Source: Strix aluco
Taxonomy: Eukaryota > Chordata > Aves > Strigiformes > Strigidae
DNA length: 64,000 bases
Reading direction: 5' to 3'
Assembly: GCF_031877795.1 (NCBI RefSeq)
Contig: NC_133931.1
Location: 23,434,264 to 23,498,263 of the forward strand
In this document: positions 49,441 to 58,291 of the stretch, one piece after another
Position numbering within the stretch: position 1 is the first letter of the stretch
Layout: each line of letters opens with the position of its first letter
Program-made: the position numbers and the translations under genes
The notes under the pieces: generated by a model
What the model was told of the DNA's origin: nothing
The model's input: the letters and a program-made list of their open reading frames with translations, nothing else
Databases searched by the model: none

Positions 49441-52290
49441 CTCCCACAATGCTGTGGCCTTCTCACCCCTCATAAGTGGTCTTAATGTGCAGGCTGACTG
49501 CTATGGACCTAGAAGGAAGAAGCTCGTGCTCCCTTCCTCTCTCTCCAGCCCTGGAGCTCACAGGAGCTGCCCTTGAAGTCTCAGCCCAAATGCTTCATGG
49601 ATTATCTGCCACTTCAGCTTCCTTCCTTGCACATGTAGGAGAAGAGATTCCCATCATGGCTGGTTCTGTAGCTGATGGTAATGCTGCTGGAACTAGATCT
49701 GTGGTCACTCCTCTGCTGTAACATCCTTCAGGTCCCCAATGGAACATGGCTTCTGAAGATACCTGTAACCTCAGGGGCCAGCACTGTAACCTTGTGTATG
49801 GATGCAGGGGCTTGGTGCAACCCGCAAAGGTTTGCATCCTGGGAGCGCTACTTGGAGCAGTTCTTCAAAGCTAACTGCCCAGGTATGTGGGAGAGGTGTC
49901 AGGAACTGGGGCTCAGCCCTAGACAATGCACATTCAGCTTAGACTGCAGGATGAAGAAGCTTGCTAGACAGAAGCTAATCTCTATCAAAGGTTTGGGGCA
50001 TTACATCAATGGTTTCTCTTTCTCTGTAGCCTGGTCTGAGTGGTGACTAGACTGAAAAGCTTTGGCTGCTTCAGTTACTTCCCTTGCATGTGGAAGGGAC
50101 ATTTAAGACCAGCAGTTATCTTCCAGTCATGTTGCATCATGGCCAAACTAGGCACGTCCTGGTATGCTGCCTACAACGAATCAAAACTATTTAGAGCTCT
50201 CTGTCAAAGATTTAACTGTGTACCATTCCTGGGTAATCTCACGGCACTGCAGCCACTGCCCTCTCTCTATGCAATAACTGCCCGAAAATGGGCTTGAAGT
50301 CTTGGAAACTGTTGGAGAGATTATTGGAGTTGGATGCTCTTGACCACAGGAAATTGCTGTTAGTAACTTGTATCTGGAGTCACCTTCATGCAAGGAAGCA
50401 AGAAGTTCCCGCTTCACTCTGGAGGCATCTGGAAGGCCTGCTCCTGGCTAGCCTGAGGAAGGAGAGACAACAGAGGAGACTTCTGGGCAAGAGGTAAAGG
50501 TCACAATTGCTGCTTCATGAGGGTCATGCTGAGAGTAATCATAATAGACAGTAAACTTGCCAGAGATGTTGGCAGGAAGGCAGGCATGGTCACAAGTGCA
50601 ATGCTCATGGCGAAAGTGCCACCCTGGCAGTGACCTCGGCATGTAAAGGACAGCAGCTGTACATGGCATGCAGAATTCACCTGCTGATGCTGGGAAGGAC
50701 CGGGCTGCCTCAGAGTACCCTGCTCCTGTCCTCTGCCCTTGCGCAGCGGCTGGGGCTGTAGGATGTTTCATTGCAAGCCAGAATTGCCAGACAACCTGGT
50801 AGAGCTGCATTTGCAGCCCCTGTGCAGAGCAAGTGACCCTCCCCCATGAATGGCTCTTTTGCCCTTGTGAGGCCAGGAAGGACGATGCAGTTCTGGAAAG
50901 CTCTCCCTGTACAGAGGTCCTGTGTCCTACTGCTGCTTGTCTGTTAGCTCTCACAGCCTTAGCCATTGTATCAGAAATTAAGCAGGGGTTAAAGGCATCC
51001 ACTCCTCACTGACCTCCACCTCTGTCCTTTTCCACATGACTGCACACACCAATGCACTCGCCAGAGCCCTGCTTGAAGTCAGTGGTGGTCAAAGCCATAC
51101 AGAGTTTCTCCATAAGGATGTGTTGGGATCCTGAGGGCACCCAAAGCCCTGACTGTCCTTGCCCATGGACCCCATTTCAGCCACCCGGGGCTGTCAGCCT
51201 CTGCCCCAGAGACGCTGTAGCAGGGCCACTCTCCAGCTCCCACAGCCCTACCCTGCCCAGCCATGGGTCCCACTGAGCCAGGCCCACCTGTGGGCTCACA
51301 TCCCGGCCTGGCCTCAGCGTGACCCCAGGGAGGTGCCCAATGCCCAGGGCTGGGGCTGCCTCAGTGCCCTCCAGCTGCCTGTCTTAGGGCTGGGGTGGTG
51401 GGACAGGCCCTGGCTGCCAGACCCTGGCCTGCTGCCATGGGGAGCCTCTGGCCTGTGGTGCTCCCTGATAAGACGGTTTTGTGGCCACAGGAGAGTCAGA
51501 CACTACAGGTCCAGCCGAGGAGGACACCGCCCTCACTGTCTTTGTTCAAGATGTGCTCATGCTGGACATGCAATGCCTGGCATGACCACGGATGACAGAG
51601 TGTGGCAATGGGTTGTGTGGTGTCATGCCTGCCCAGAATCTCCTCCTCATGCTGTCCAGGCTGGCAGTTGTCACCCTGGGTGCAAACACACGCTGCCTTC
51701 AGGCCCACTGACCTCCTTGCAGTTGACTTGAGGCAGGTCAGCAGACTTTGTGAGGTGCTCTTGCACAGAAACGCTCTGCTTCTGCATACCCCATGGACAC
51801 AGTGACAGAGGCTCCCTTTGGCCCCTCGATGTCACACAGATGGCATATTTTTTTAAATGCCTGTAAGTGACTGATGGTACTTAACTGTGGTGTGAGGACA
51901 TGTAGAGACACAAGGCCACAAGGCTTGCTGTGACACTTTTGGAGGTCCTGTACTGTCAGTAGCAGACTGTGGCCATGGTGCACACTGAAGTGGGACCCCC
52001 ACGGACACCAAGCACCTCCCTCACCAGCCTCCCCCATGCAAGTTTATTCATGAGGGAATCTGTAGATACACTGCAGATGAGGCACCCCAGGAAGGATTAT
52101 GCAGTAATGGGCCAACTGGTGGACTGGAACTTTGTGCTGCAGTCAGTGTGTCACCATGAAAATATGGAAGCACTGTTTGTGACTCAAAGGACAGCTAAAT
52201 CTGAGCAGATATTAGCTCCTCAGGGAAGGGCAAGTCTAACTGTTCTCTGGCCCTGCCAAAGATGGACTGTACATGCTGCTTGAAGGACCC
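49441..52290. other. G+C-richer segment with unrecognised reading frames on both strands
   Basis: This stretch is richer in G+C than the DNA on either side. It carries the longest non-repeat frames outside the CpG island: 184 codons on the minus strand (50448-51002) and 190 codons on the plus strand (51159-51731). Frames of 123 codons (49675-50046 plus) and about 100 codons (51738-52037 minus, 51969-52283 plus) lie nearby. The products are rich in Pro, Cys, His and Trp, as expected from random G+C-rich sequence. I see no domain, no consistent strand and no convincing splice-linked exon chain. A decayed transposon, an old pseudogene or a lineage-specific transcript are all possible. Confidence 0.35.
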
Positions 52291-52806
52291 TCTGGCTGAT
52301 TTGAGATCAACTTTAGAAAAAGAATAGGTCTTTCCTGAGCAGGGCTATTTCCACCATGACTTTAATCTTTTCACATCTATGATGTTGATGAAAATGTTAT
52401 TTAGAAAACCCTCAAGCACTTTTACCTTTATGCAATATTTCCCCCTACCCCACTGTTCTCACACTTAAAACAGCAAAAACATTCTTGCTCAAGCTTTCCA
52501 GAAACAATTTCACCTTTGGGCAGAAACTAAGCACATTAACTTCTCAACCCAGAAAACCAGAAGTTTCAGGCTGTTCTGAGTAACAGAGGAGGAAAGCCCA
52601 GGGGACTAGAATGGAAACAGTGTTGAGCAACAGAAATGATAGTCTGTTCCTTTTCACAGTATAACTAACTTTTACTTGATTTTCATTTATTTTTCTAACA
52701 AATTTAGGCTACCTAAGGATACAGACAATGGTAGCAACTGACCTTCAAGATGGGCTAGCTCCAAGAAAATATACACCTATCACATGTGCATCTTGCAACT
52801 CCTCAC

Positions 52807-52971
52807 CTTTAGGCACCTGACTTCCAGAATAGTCTTCAGATTTTAAATATTGTGTCCAGGAGTGGATTTTTAGGTGTTCAAGAACTTCTGCAGACTTTTG
52901 GAGCTGTGCAAGTTGAGTGACAGCTGATATGTGTTTAGGAGCAACTTTCTGGATTCAGGCACCCAGATTCC
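52807..52971. repeat. Ancient amniote interspersed repeat, fragment
   Basis: TTTAGGCACCTGACTTCC at the left, GTGGATTTTTAGGTGTTCAA then TTCTGCAGACTTTTGGAGCT in the middle, and GGATTCAGGCACCCAGATTC at the right follow an old bird/reptile repeat. That repeat carries phrases such as 'gattttcagaggtgctgagcacctgcagctcc' and 'ttaggcacccagattt'. It is diverged; boundaries and family name are uncertain. Confidence 0.4.
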
Positions 52972-54842
52972 TCTATTTCTACTCTCTCTCTTTGGGGATG
53001 GAAATAAACCTATTTAATGATTTAAACAGAATTTATTCCTTGCAGTAGGCATGTTCAGAAGTCTGTAGTTCTAGATATCTTAAATTTTCTACCCTTGCTT
53101 TTTCTTTATTGACTACTTCAGAAATTGATTAGACCAGATGATGTAACTCTAAGATATCTGAGATGTTTGAAATGGCTATGGAAGCCATATCTTTAATGTT
53201 TTATGACATGCCGATAATTTGGAAAGTTCTCAGCCTGCACATTGTTTACTGGTATCTTGCCACTTTGTAACTTGGATCAGATAGCTCTATTTGACATTAA
53301 TCCATTATCCCAGGCTTGTCATCATGGTACCCCTGTATCTATCCTTTCATTTTATCTTCAGGTTAATGATGCCCTTTGAGAAAATCCTAATCAAGATTTC
53401 TTACAGAGTATGTATTTTTTAATCTACCGTGCTCATACAATTGATGACAATCAATGCACGGCAAATAATCTTTCACAAAGGGTAAACAGAAGCCTGACAG
53501 AATTCAACACCTATTCCTGTCCTGTGCAATTTGTACCTTAGCTATACTAATATATAATAAGATATTTATCAGTTATATACTGAAATTTATTAGTATTGCC
53601 TATTTTTGCATACCCCATCTAAAGACATGTTTTGCTATCAGTGGATATTGCAGATATTTTAGTTCATCAAAGGCCTGTATCCTTTCTTCTTTAGTTGCAA
53701 GTCAGAATGCATTTCCACATTACATTTTCTCCAGTGGCAAAATTGGTCTAGACAGTTCTCTTCCTTCCCTATGCCACTTGTTCCTGCTGCCATATCAATC
53801 TTCTGCTATGCTTTTTGTGCAAATGCAGCCATCTGTGGGGCAACACTGTAAGACAGATCAGTAAAATCAGGGGTGCTAAAAATAAGCTCTCCAGGAAAAA
53901 AAAAAAAAATTGGCAAGACAGTTGAGCTGGAAAATGTAGGAGAGCGGTGAATACCCAAACAAAGGGTGTTCTTCAGAACACGGTGGAAGAAAGGTCAGGG
54001 ACACAAATGTGTGTGTCAAAAGGGGAAAGGTTGAGGATGTCTCTTTTTCCCCTAAAAACGATGGACTGGAGACCAGATGATGGCAGAGGCTGCAGGAAAT
54101 ATAAAATTATCTACAGAAAAAAGAGTTTGGCTTTGCCTATTTTATGTTGAAGATGATGGTTGAATATTCAGATAAAGATTTCTAAGAGAGACTCAGATGT
54201 GGGATCAGAGACATGGAAACATTTACCCACCATATTTGATACTCTTCCAACATAAGTTTCAAGAAAAGACGATAAACACATGAAATTCTGGCCCAAGGCA
54301 CTGGATTTTACAGTACCTTTTCATACAAGATAGCAGTGTTTCATATGTAAATACTGAAAATATACTGAGGCCAACAGTCCATACAAGCATAGATCATGAC
54401 AGAGATATGCTAAATTAAAATAAGATTGTCTGTATCATACCCTTTCTCCATTCCCCACCACTGAGAGAAAAAACACTTTTCCTCAGTCCTGTCTGCTCAC
54501 CTCTCTTCATGCTGATATGATTTTTGTCCTTCCACATTTGACAGCGTGTTGTGTGTGCTTACATCTCCTTAGAACATACCAGATGCTTTGCTTGGAGGGC
54601 AGTATTTTTGTATTCTGATATAATACTTTGTACTTTTCTAACAGCAGCTGAATTGAATACCTGGAATGTTTCAATCCTAGATGTTCTCCAGAAAGGGTTT
54701 TGGAAAGACAGGCTTGTTTGTTTTCATAAATCTTGTATGCTTCACAAAATGCAGTGTGCATGAGGTATTTCCTCTTTGATAAAGGGTTTGGGCAGCCCCT
54801 ACTTTTCCTTAATACCTCTTTGTCATCCTGTTCCATAATAAT

Positions 54843-54861
54843 AAGCAAGCAAGCAAGCAAA
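54843..54861 (+). repeat. (AAGC)4 microsatellite
   Basis: Four and a half perfect AAGC units. Too short to be strongly unstable; no gene is involved. Confidence 0.9.
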
Positions 54862-55371
54862 CCTATCTTCCCTGCATATCAAAACAAACCACTGTCAGAT
54901 TTTGTTTAGAGCTTGTGCAGGGAAGATTGTCTTTCCTCCCTGTGCTTTCTGTATGTTGTTAATTGACTGTTTTGAATGCTTCTGAGGAAAAACACCTACC
55001 TGGCTGCAGGGTCTCTGCTGCAGAGCTCTCAGGAGGGTGACTGGCTGGAGGTTTGCTTTGTCCCTTATCAGCTTCAAGGAGAAACCATCTTACCACCACA
55101 GTGACTGCTCAATCTCCCAGTGCAGAATTTTAAAACACCTGGGCTCTGTTCCCCTCCTGTTCTCCAGCATTAGCCAAGAGACTTCAGAATATTTGCACTG
55201 ATTTGCTGGATCCCTCTGGACATTTAGAATGTAATACATTACTGCATCGCTTTGCATTTCTTGTTGCTGGTTTTTGTTTTATTGGTGCTCGCACATTTGA
55301 GTTGATAAAATGGTTTGCTGTTCCTGTTCCAGTCAAAATTTGTTCGCTATCCTATCATGCTATTCTATACG

Positions 55372-55449
55372 CTCATCTTTCTGTTCCCCTCTTCATTTTC
55401 TTTCCCTCATTCACCTCCACTCTCGGCTTTCCTTTTCTCCCCTCATTTT
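55372..55449 (+). repeat. Pyrimidine-rich tract
   Basis: About 78 bases with very few purines (repeated TTCCCC, TTTTCTTTCCC, CCTTTTCTCCCC blocks). It is not followed by a clear AG splice acceptor with coding sequence. It is more likely a low-complexity tract than an intron end. Chance reading frames of 61 and 112 codons cross it. Confidence 0.7.
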
Positions 55450-56189
55450 ATGAACTTCAGTTCTCTAATTCCATTTCTCTGTACCAAACCTCATACGTAA
55501 GAAAGTGGCCAAGACTGTACCCTGCGAACAGTTACATGTAATATTCTTCTGCATATCTTATTCAACTGAGTACAATGCCTTAAGTGACACTTACATGCCA
55601 CAAGTGACATGTACATGTTTGCAGTACTGGAGCCTAAGTAACTCACCTAGCTAGGGGCTTTTACGAGCAAAGAAGGAACTGCTGTGGTTTATACAGAACA
55701 CACCAAAATTCCAGTATAATCTCATTGCTGTTACCCGAATTTTCCACTTCCCCTCCCTGTTTGTTGTAATTGCCTATTCTGTCATTTCGGATTAAGTATT
55801 TTACCATGGAATGACTTGTATTCACTCTTAATTTGATGTACTGGAAGTAGTCCTATTGCCTTAAATGGAACTATGCACATAAATAAAAGTATACATACAT
55901 GCAAGCCTTTAACAGACCATACATTGCAAACGCTGCAGGAAAAGAATGGTACATTTTATCCATTTTACAATATTTGCACTTGTTAAATGCAGGTTGGGTA
56001 ATCAGTAACTTTTTCCAGAGTAGACTTTCGGGTTTCATACCATTTTAACGGAAGCACCACTAGTCATCTATAAGCACAGGATAAACTCCAGTTCCAGAGA
56101 ACTCAGAGATGGCATGAGACAATATGAATGATTAACTAGAGAAAGATAAAAAAAGGCACACGATTTAAAAACCAATGTAATATTAATGT

Positions 56190-56197
56190 ATGCAAAT
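56190..56197 (+). promoter_or_regulatory. Octamer motif ATGCAAAT
   Basis: A perfect POU/Oct octamer, ATGCAAAT, lies 17 bases after a CCAAT core (56172-56176), at the upstream edge of the CpG-rich region. The position suits a proximal promoter or upstream enhancer of the plus-strand gene. Use is inferred only. Confidence 0.4.
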
Positions 56198-56219
56198 AAT
56201 TCTTAAAATATGCCAGAGG

Positions 56220-56594
56220 ACAGGGGAGAGGGATTCGGAATTGGCCCAGAAGCGGAGGTCAGGAGCAGCGAGCATGCAGCGGGAGAGGGCAGCATCTAAG
56301 GGAGGACGGCAGGCAGAGGGAATCCCGTGAAGGTCGGTAGTGAGAGGAGACGGAGAAACCGAGCGACGGGAGGGCGAGCTCTACGGCGCGGGGGGAGGCG
56401 GAGCGGGATCTCTGCCACGGACCGCCGGCGCCCGGGAGCCAGGGGCTGACTGCAGTTAGCCACGGGGAGCAGGGTCGTGCCCTGAAAGAAAAGTTGGGGG
56501 CGTCTGGGCAAGGTTCTATCTCAATGGCAAGAACGGGGGCGATAAGGAGAAACGTCTGTATTTTACAGCACGGGATCAGCGCTTTGCCGTTTCG
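56220..56594 (+). other. CpG-island shoulder and candidate upstream exon
   Basis: CpG frequency rises sharply here (GAGCGACGGGAGGGCGAGC, GGCGCGGGGGGAGGCGGAGC and similar). The block ends at TTTCG followed by GTGAGT at 56595, a near-perfect splice donor. An ATG at 56524 opens a frame that stays open for 23 codons up to that donor, but its Kozak context is weak (T at -3, G at +4). A pyrimidine-AG pattern (TCTGTATTTTACAG) at about 56555-56568 could instead be an acceptor. I consider this a possible alternative first exon. Confidence 0.35.
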
Positions 56595-56820
56595 GTGAGT
56601 GAATCAGCATTCAGCGACACGACCCTATTGAAACGCCTCAGTAGTTCATTCTTCCCCTTGCACATCTACATTTTAATGGGTACGAAGCCCCCGGAATAGT
56701 AAATAGTTACTCTGTGTTGCGGCCGCTGCTGTCGGCAGCGCTGCGGTGTCCCCAGGCACCGGCCGCCACCGGGGAACGGACGCGGCACCCGCTTGGCCGG
56801 CGTCGAGCACCGCCCGCGCC

Positions 56821-56845
56821 GGGCCGGGCCGGGCCGGGCCGGGCC
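56821..56845 (+). repeat. (GGGCC)5 pentanucleotide repeat
   Basis: Five perfect GGGCC units inside the CpG island. The G-runs have three Gs with two-base loops, so the run is potentially G-quadruplex-forming. Such G+C-only repeats near promoters can be length-variable. Confidence 0.93.
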
Positions 56846-57093
56846 ACCGCCGAGCCCCGGAACGGCAGAGAGCGGGGGAAGAGGGAGGCGCGCCCCGGTT
56901 CCCACAGCCCCCGCGGGGCGCGACGGAGAGGGGGGGCGGCAGCGCCCTGAAGGGAGCGCGAGGGCAGCTGCCGCGGGGCCGCCCCGCCCTAACGGCCGCC
57001 GGGAGAGCGCGGGGGGCGGCGCCGCCGTGCGCGTGAGCTCAGCGCGTCGCGGGAACCAACCGCCCGGGCACCGCCTTCCCGCCGCGGGCAGAG

Positions 57094-57131
57094 CCCGCCC
57101 CGCCCCGCCCCGCCCGGCCCCGCCCCGCCCG
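57094..57131 (-). promoter_or_regulatory. Stacked GC boxes (Sp1/KLF)
   Basis: About six overlapping CCGCCCC/CCCGCCC units occur in 38 bases. On the minus strand they read GGGGCGG, the Sp1/KLF consensus, and form a strong G-quadruplex-capable tract. The position just upstream of the AC repeat and the donor at 57302 fits a core promoter of the TATA-less type. Confidence 0.75.
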
Positions 57132-57159
57132 CGGCAGCACCGCCCCCTCCGCTCCTCTC

Positions 57160-57175
57160 ACACACGCACACCCCG

Positions 57176-57214
<39 letters not shown>

Positions 57215-57225
57215 TATACACACAC
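57160..57225 (+). repeat. AC microsatellite inside the CpG island
   Basis: (AC)12 at about 57182-57206, flanked by interrupted CA and TATACA units. It lies between the GC boxes and the candidate exon end at 57301, so it would be at or near the transcription start or in the 5' UTR. Alternating purine-pyrimidine sequence can form Z-DNA. It produces spurious His-Thr or Val-Cys runs in the overlapping frames. Confidence 0.93.
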
Positions 57226-57301
57226 GCTGCCTGCGTGGAGTCGGGGCCGGGGTCGGGCCTGGGCGGGCAGAACGGCGCCGCTTCCTCCCGCCAACTCGCA
57301 G
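57226..57301 (+). other. Candidate first exon end (donor CGCAG|GTACCG)
   Basis: The bases CTCGCAG followed by GTACCG at 57302 make a plausible splice donor just downstream of the GC boxes and AC repeat. An exon ending here would be mostly 5' UTR. The start is not determined. This donor competes with those at 56595 and 58292. Confidence 0.25.
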
Positions 57302-58070
57302 GTACCGGGGCAGGGGGTGCGGGAGGGCCCGGCGGCGGCGCGGGGCGTCCCCCGCCTCGGGCCTCCGCCGGCGGCCGGCAGCCGCCGCCCTGAGCGTGGC
57401 GGAGGGTGAGGGGTGGAGCGGAGCCTTCGAGCCGGAGCCGCCTCTGGGCGGGGGCCTGAGCCCGGGTGGGAGAGGGCCCGGGCGGGTCCCCGCTGCGGCC
57501 CGGGGAGCCGCGGCCCAGGGGTGTCCCGGCGGCCGGGGGGAAGTCGGCGGCGTCCGCCGCTGCTCCTCGCATTGCTGGAGGGTGAAGTCATCGTGCCCAT
57601 TGTCTCCCCTCGGCTCCCCCCGGGCGGAGCGAGGGGCCCGTCCCGCCCCGAGCCGTGGTGGAGGAGGGGGGGCACGGCCGGCCCGTGCCGCCCCCCGCCC
57701 GAGGAGCTGCAGTAGCGGGGGAGCTGCCGGATGGGTTTCGGTTGTCCTCGGCGTGGCGGGCGGGGGTGTGCGGGGAGGAGCTGCTGCTTCTCCGCCCGCC
57801 CGGGTGGGCCGCGGCGCCGCGGGGGGCCCCTCGGCGGGCGCCTCGCTCCCGCCGCCCGGCAGCTGCATCGGGCCGCCGGCCGGGCCCTGGAAACTCTTGC
57901 GCTTGAACTTGCAGGGCACGGGCAGAGCAGGGCACGCAACTCCCGGGCCTTCGGCGCAATCCGGGGCGCAGGGTTGGCACGCTCCCCCCCCCCGCCGAGT
58001 TTCTAGTTTATCTCTCTGTGCTCCTGTGTCCGCCCCGGATCCGGTGAATCGGAGGAGTGGAGGGGTTCCG

Positions 58071-58291
58071 ACTGACTAGGGATATCGCATCTCGGCTGCA
58101 GAGGTGGTGGCGGGACTAGCAGCGGTGATAGCCAGCGTCTTGCCGAGTGATTTCCTTGCACGGGTCCTTCTGCAGAGCTGGGAGTTTTCCACCCTGGCAG
58201 TGGAGCATACACACAGCAACTACTGCAGGCGCATCCCGGAAGGATAGGGAAAAACGGGTAAAAAACAATCTGAAAGTCAGCGTGCGTCTAG
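58071..58291 (+). other. Candidate 5' UTR exon end (donor CTAG|GTGAGC)
   Basis: At the downstream edge of the CpG island, GTCTAG is followed by GTGAGC at 58292, a strong splice donor. The preceding 220 bases have intermediate G+C and no long frame in step with a good ATG. If spliced, this would be untranslated leader. After this point the sequence becomes AT-rich and intron-like. Confidence 0.35.

Larger units (their letters stand above)
52291..56219. other. AT-rich non-coding sequence upstream of the CpG island
   Basis: No exon is recognised. Frames reach 117 codons (54507-54860 minus). Contents noted separately are an old repeat fragment (52807-52971), an AAGC microsatellite and a pyrimidine tract. 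An A-run of 13 or more lies near 53897-53910. The last 200 bases before the island contain a CCAAT core (56172-56176) and an octamer motif. Confidence 0.55.
56700..58070 (+). promoter_or_regulatory. Strong CpG island, putative promoter of a rightward gene
   Basis: About 1.4 kb of very high G+C with abundant undepleted CpG, in sharp contrast to the AT-rich flanks. This is the hallmark of a vertebrate housekeeping or developmental promoter that is unmethylated in the germline. It contains a GGGCC run, stacked GC boxes, an AC microsatellite and candidate splice donors. Long open frames cross it on both strands (428 codons plus at 56793-58079; 316 codons minus at 56989-57939; 253 codons minus at 57158-57919). 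They are expected where stop codons are rare and are low-complexity Pro/Arg/Gly/Ala sequences, so I do not call them genes. The plus orientation is favoured by the donors; bidirectional transcription is possible. No TATA box was seen. Confidence 0.85.

Noticed and set aside
56603..56625. RE1/NRSF-like site (ATTCAGCGACACGACC)
   Set aside because: Only part of one half-site fits and the second half-site is absent.
56793..58079. 428-codon plus-strand frame in the CpG island as a gene
   Set aside because: Low-complexity Pro/Arg/Gly/Ala product with a His-Thr run from the AC repeat. The opposite strand is equally open, as expected when stop codons are rare at high G+C.
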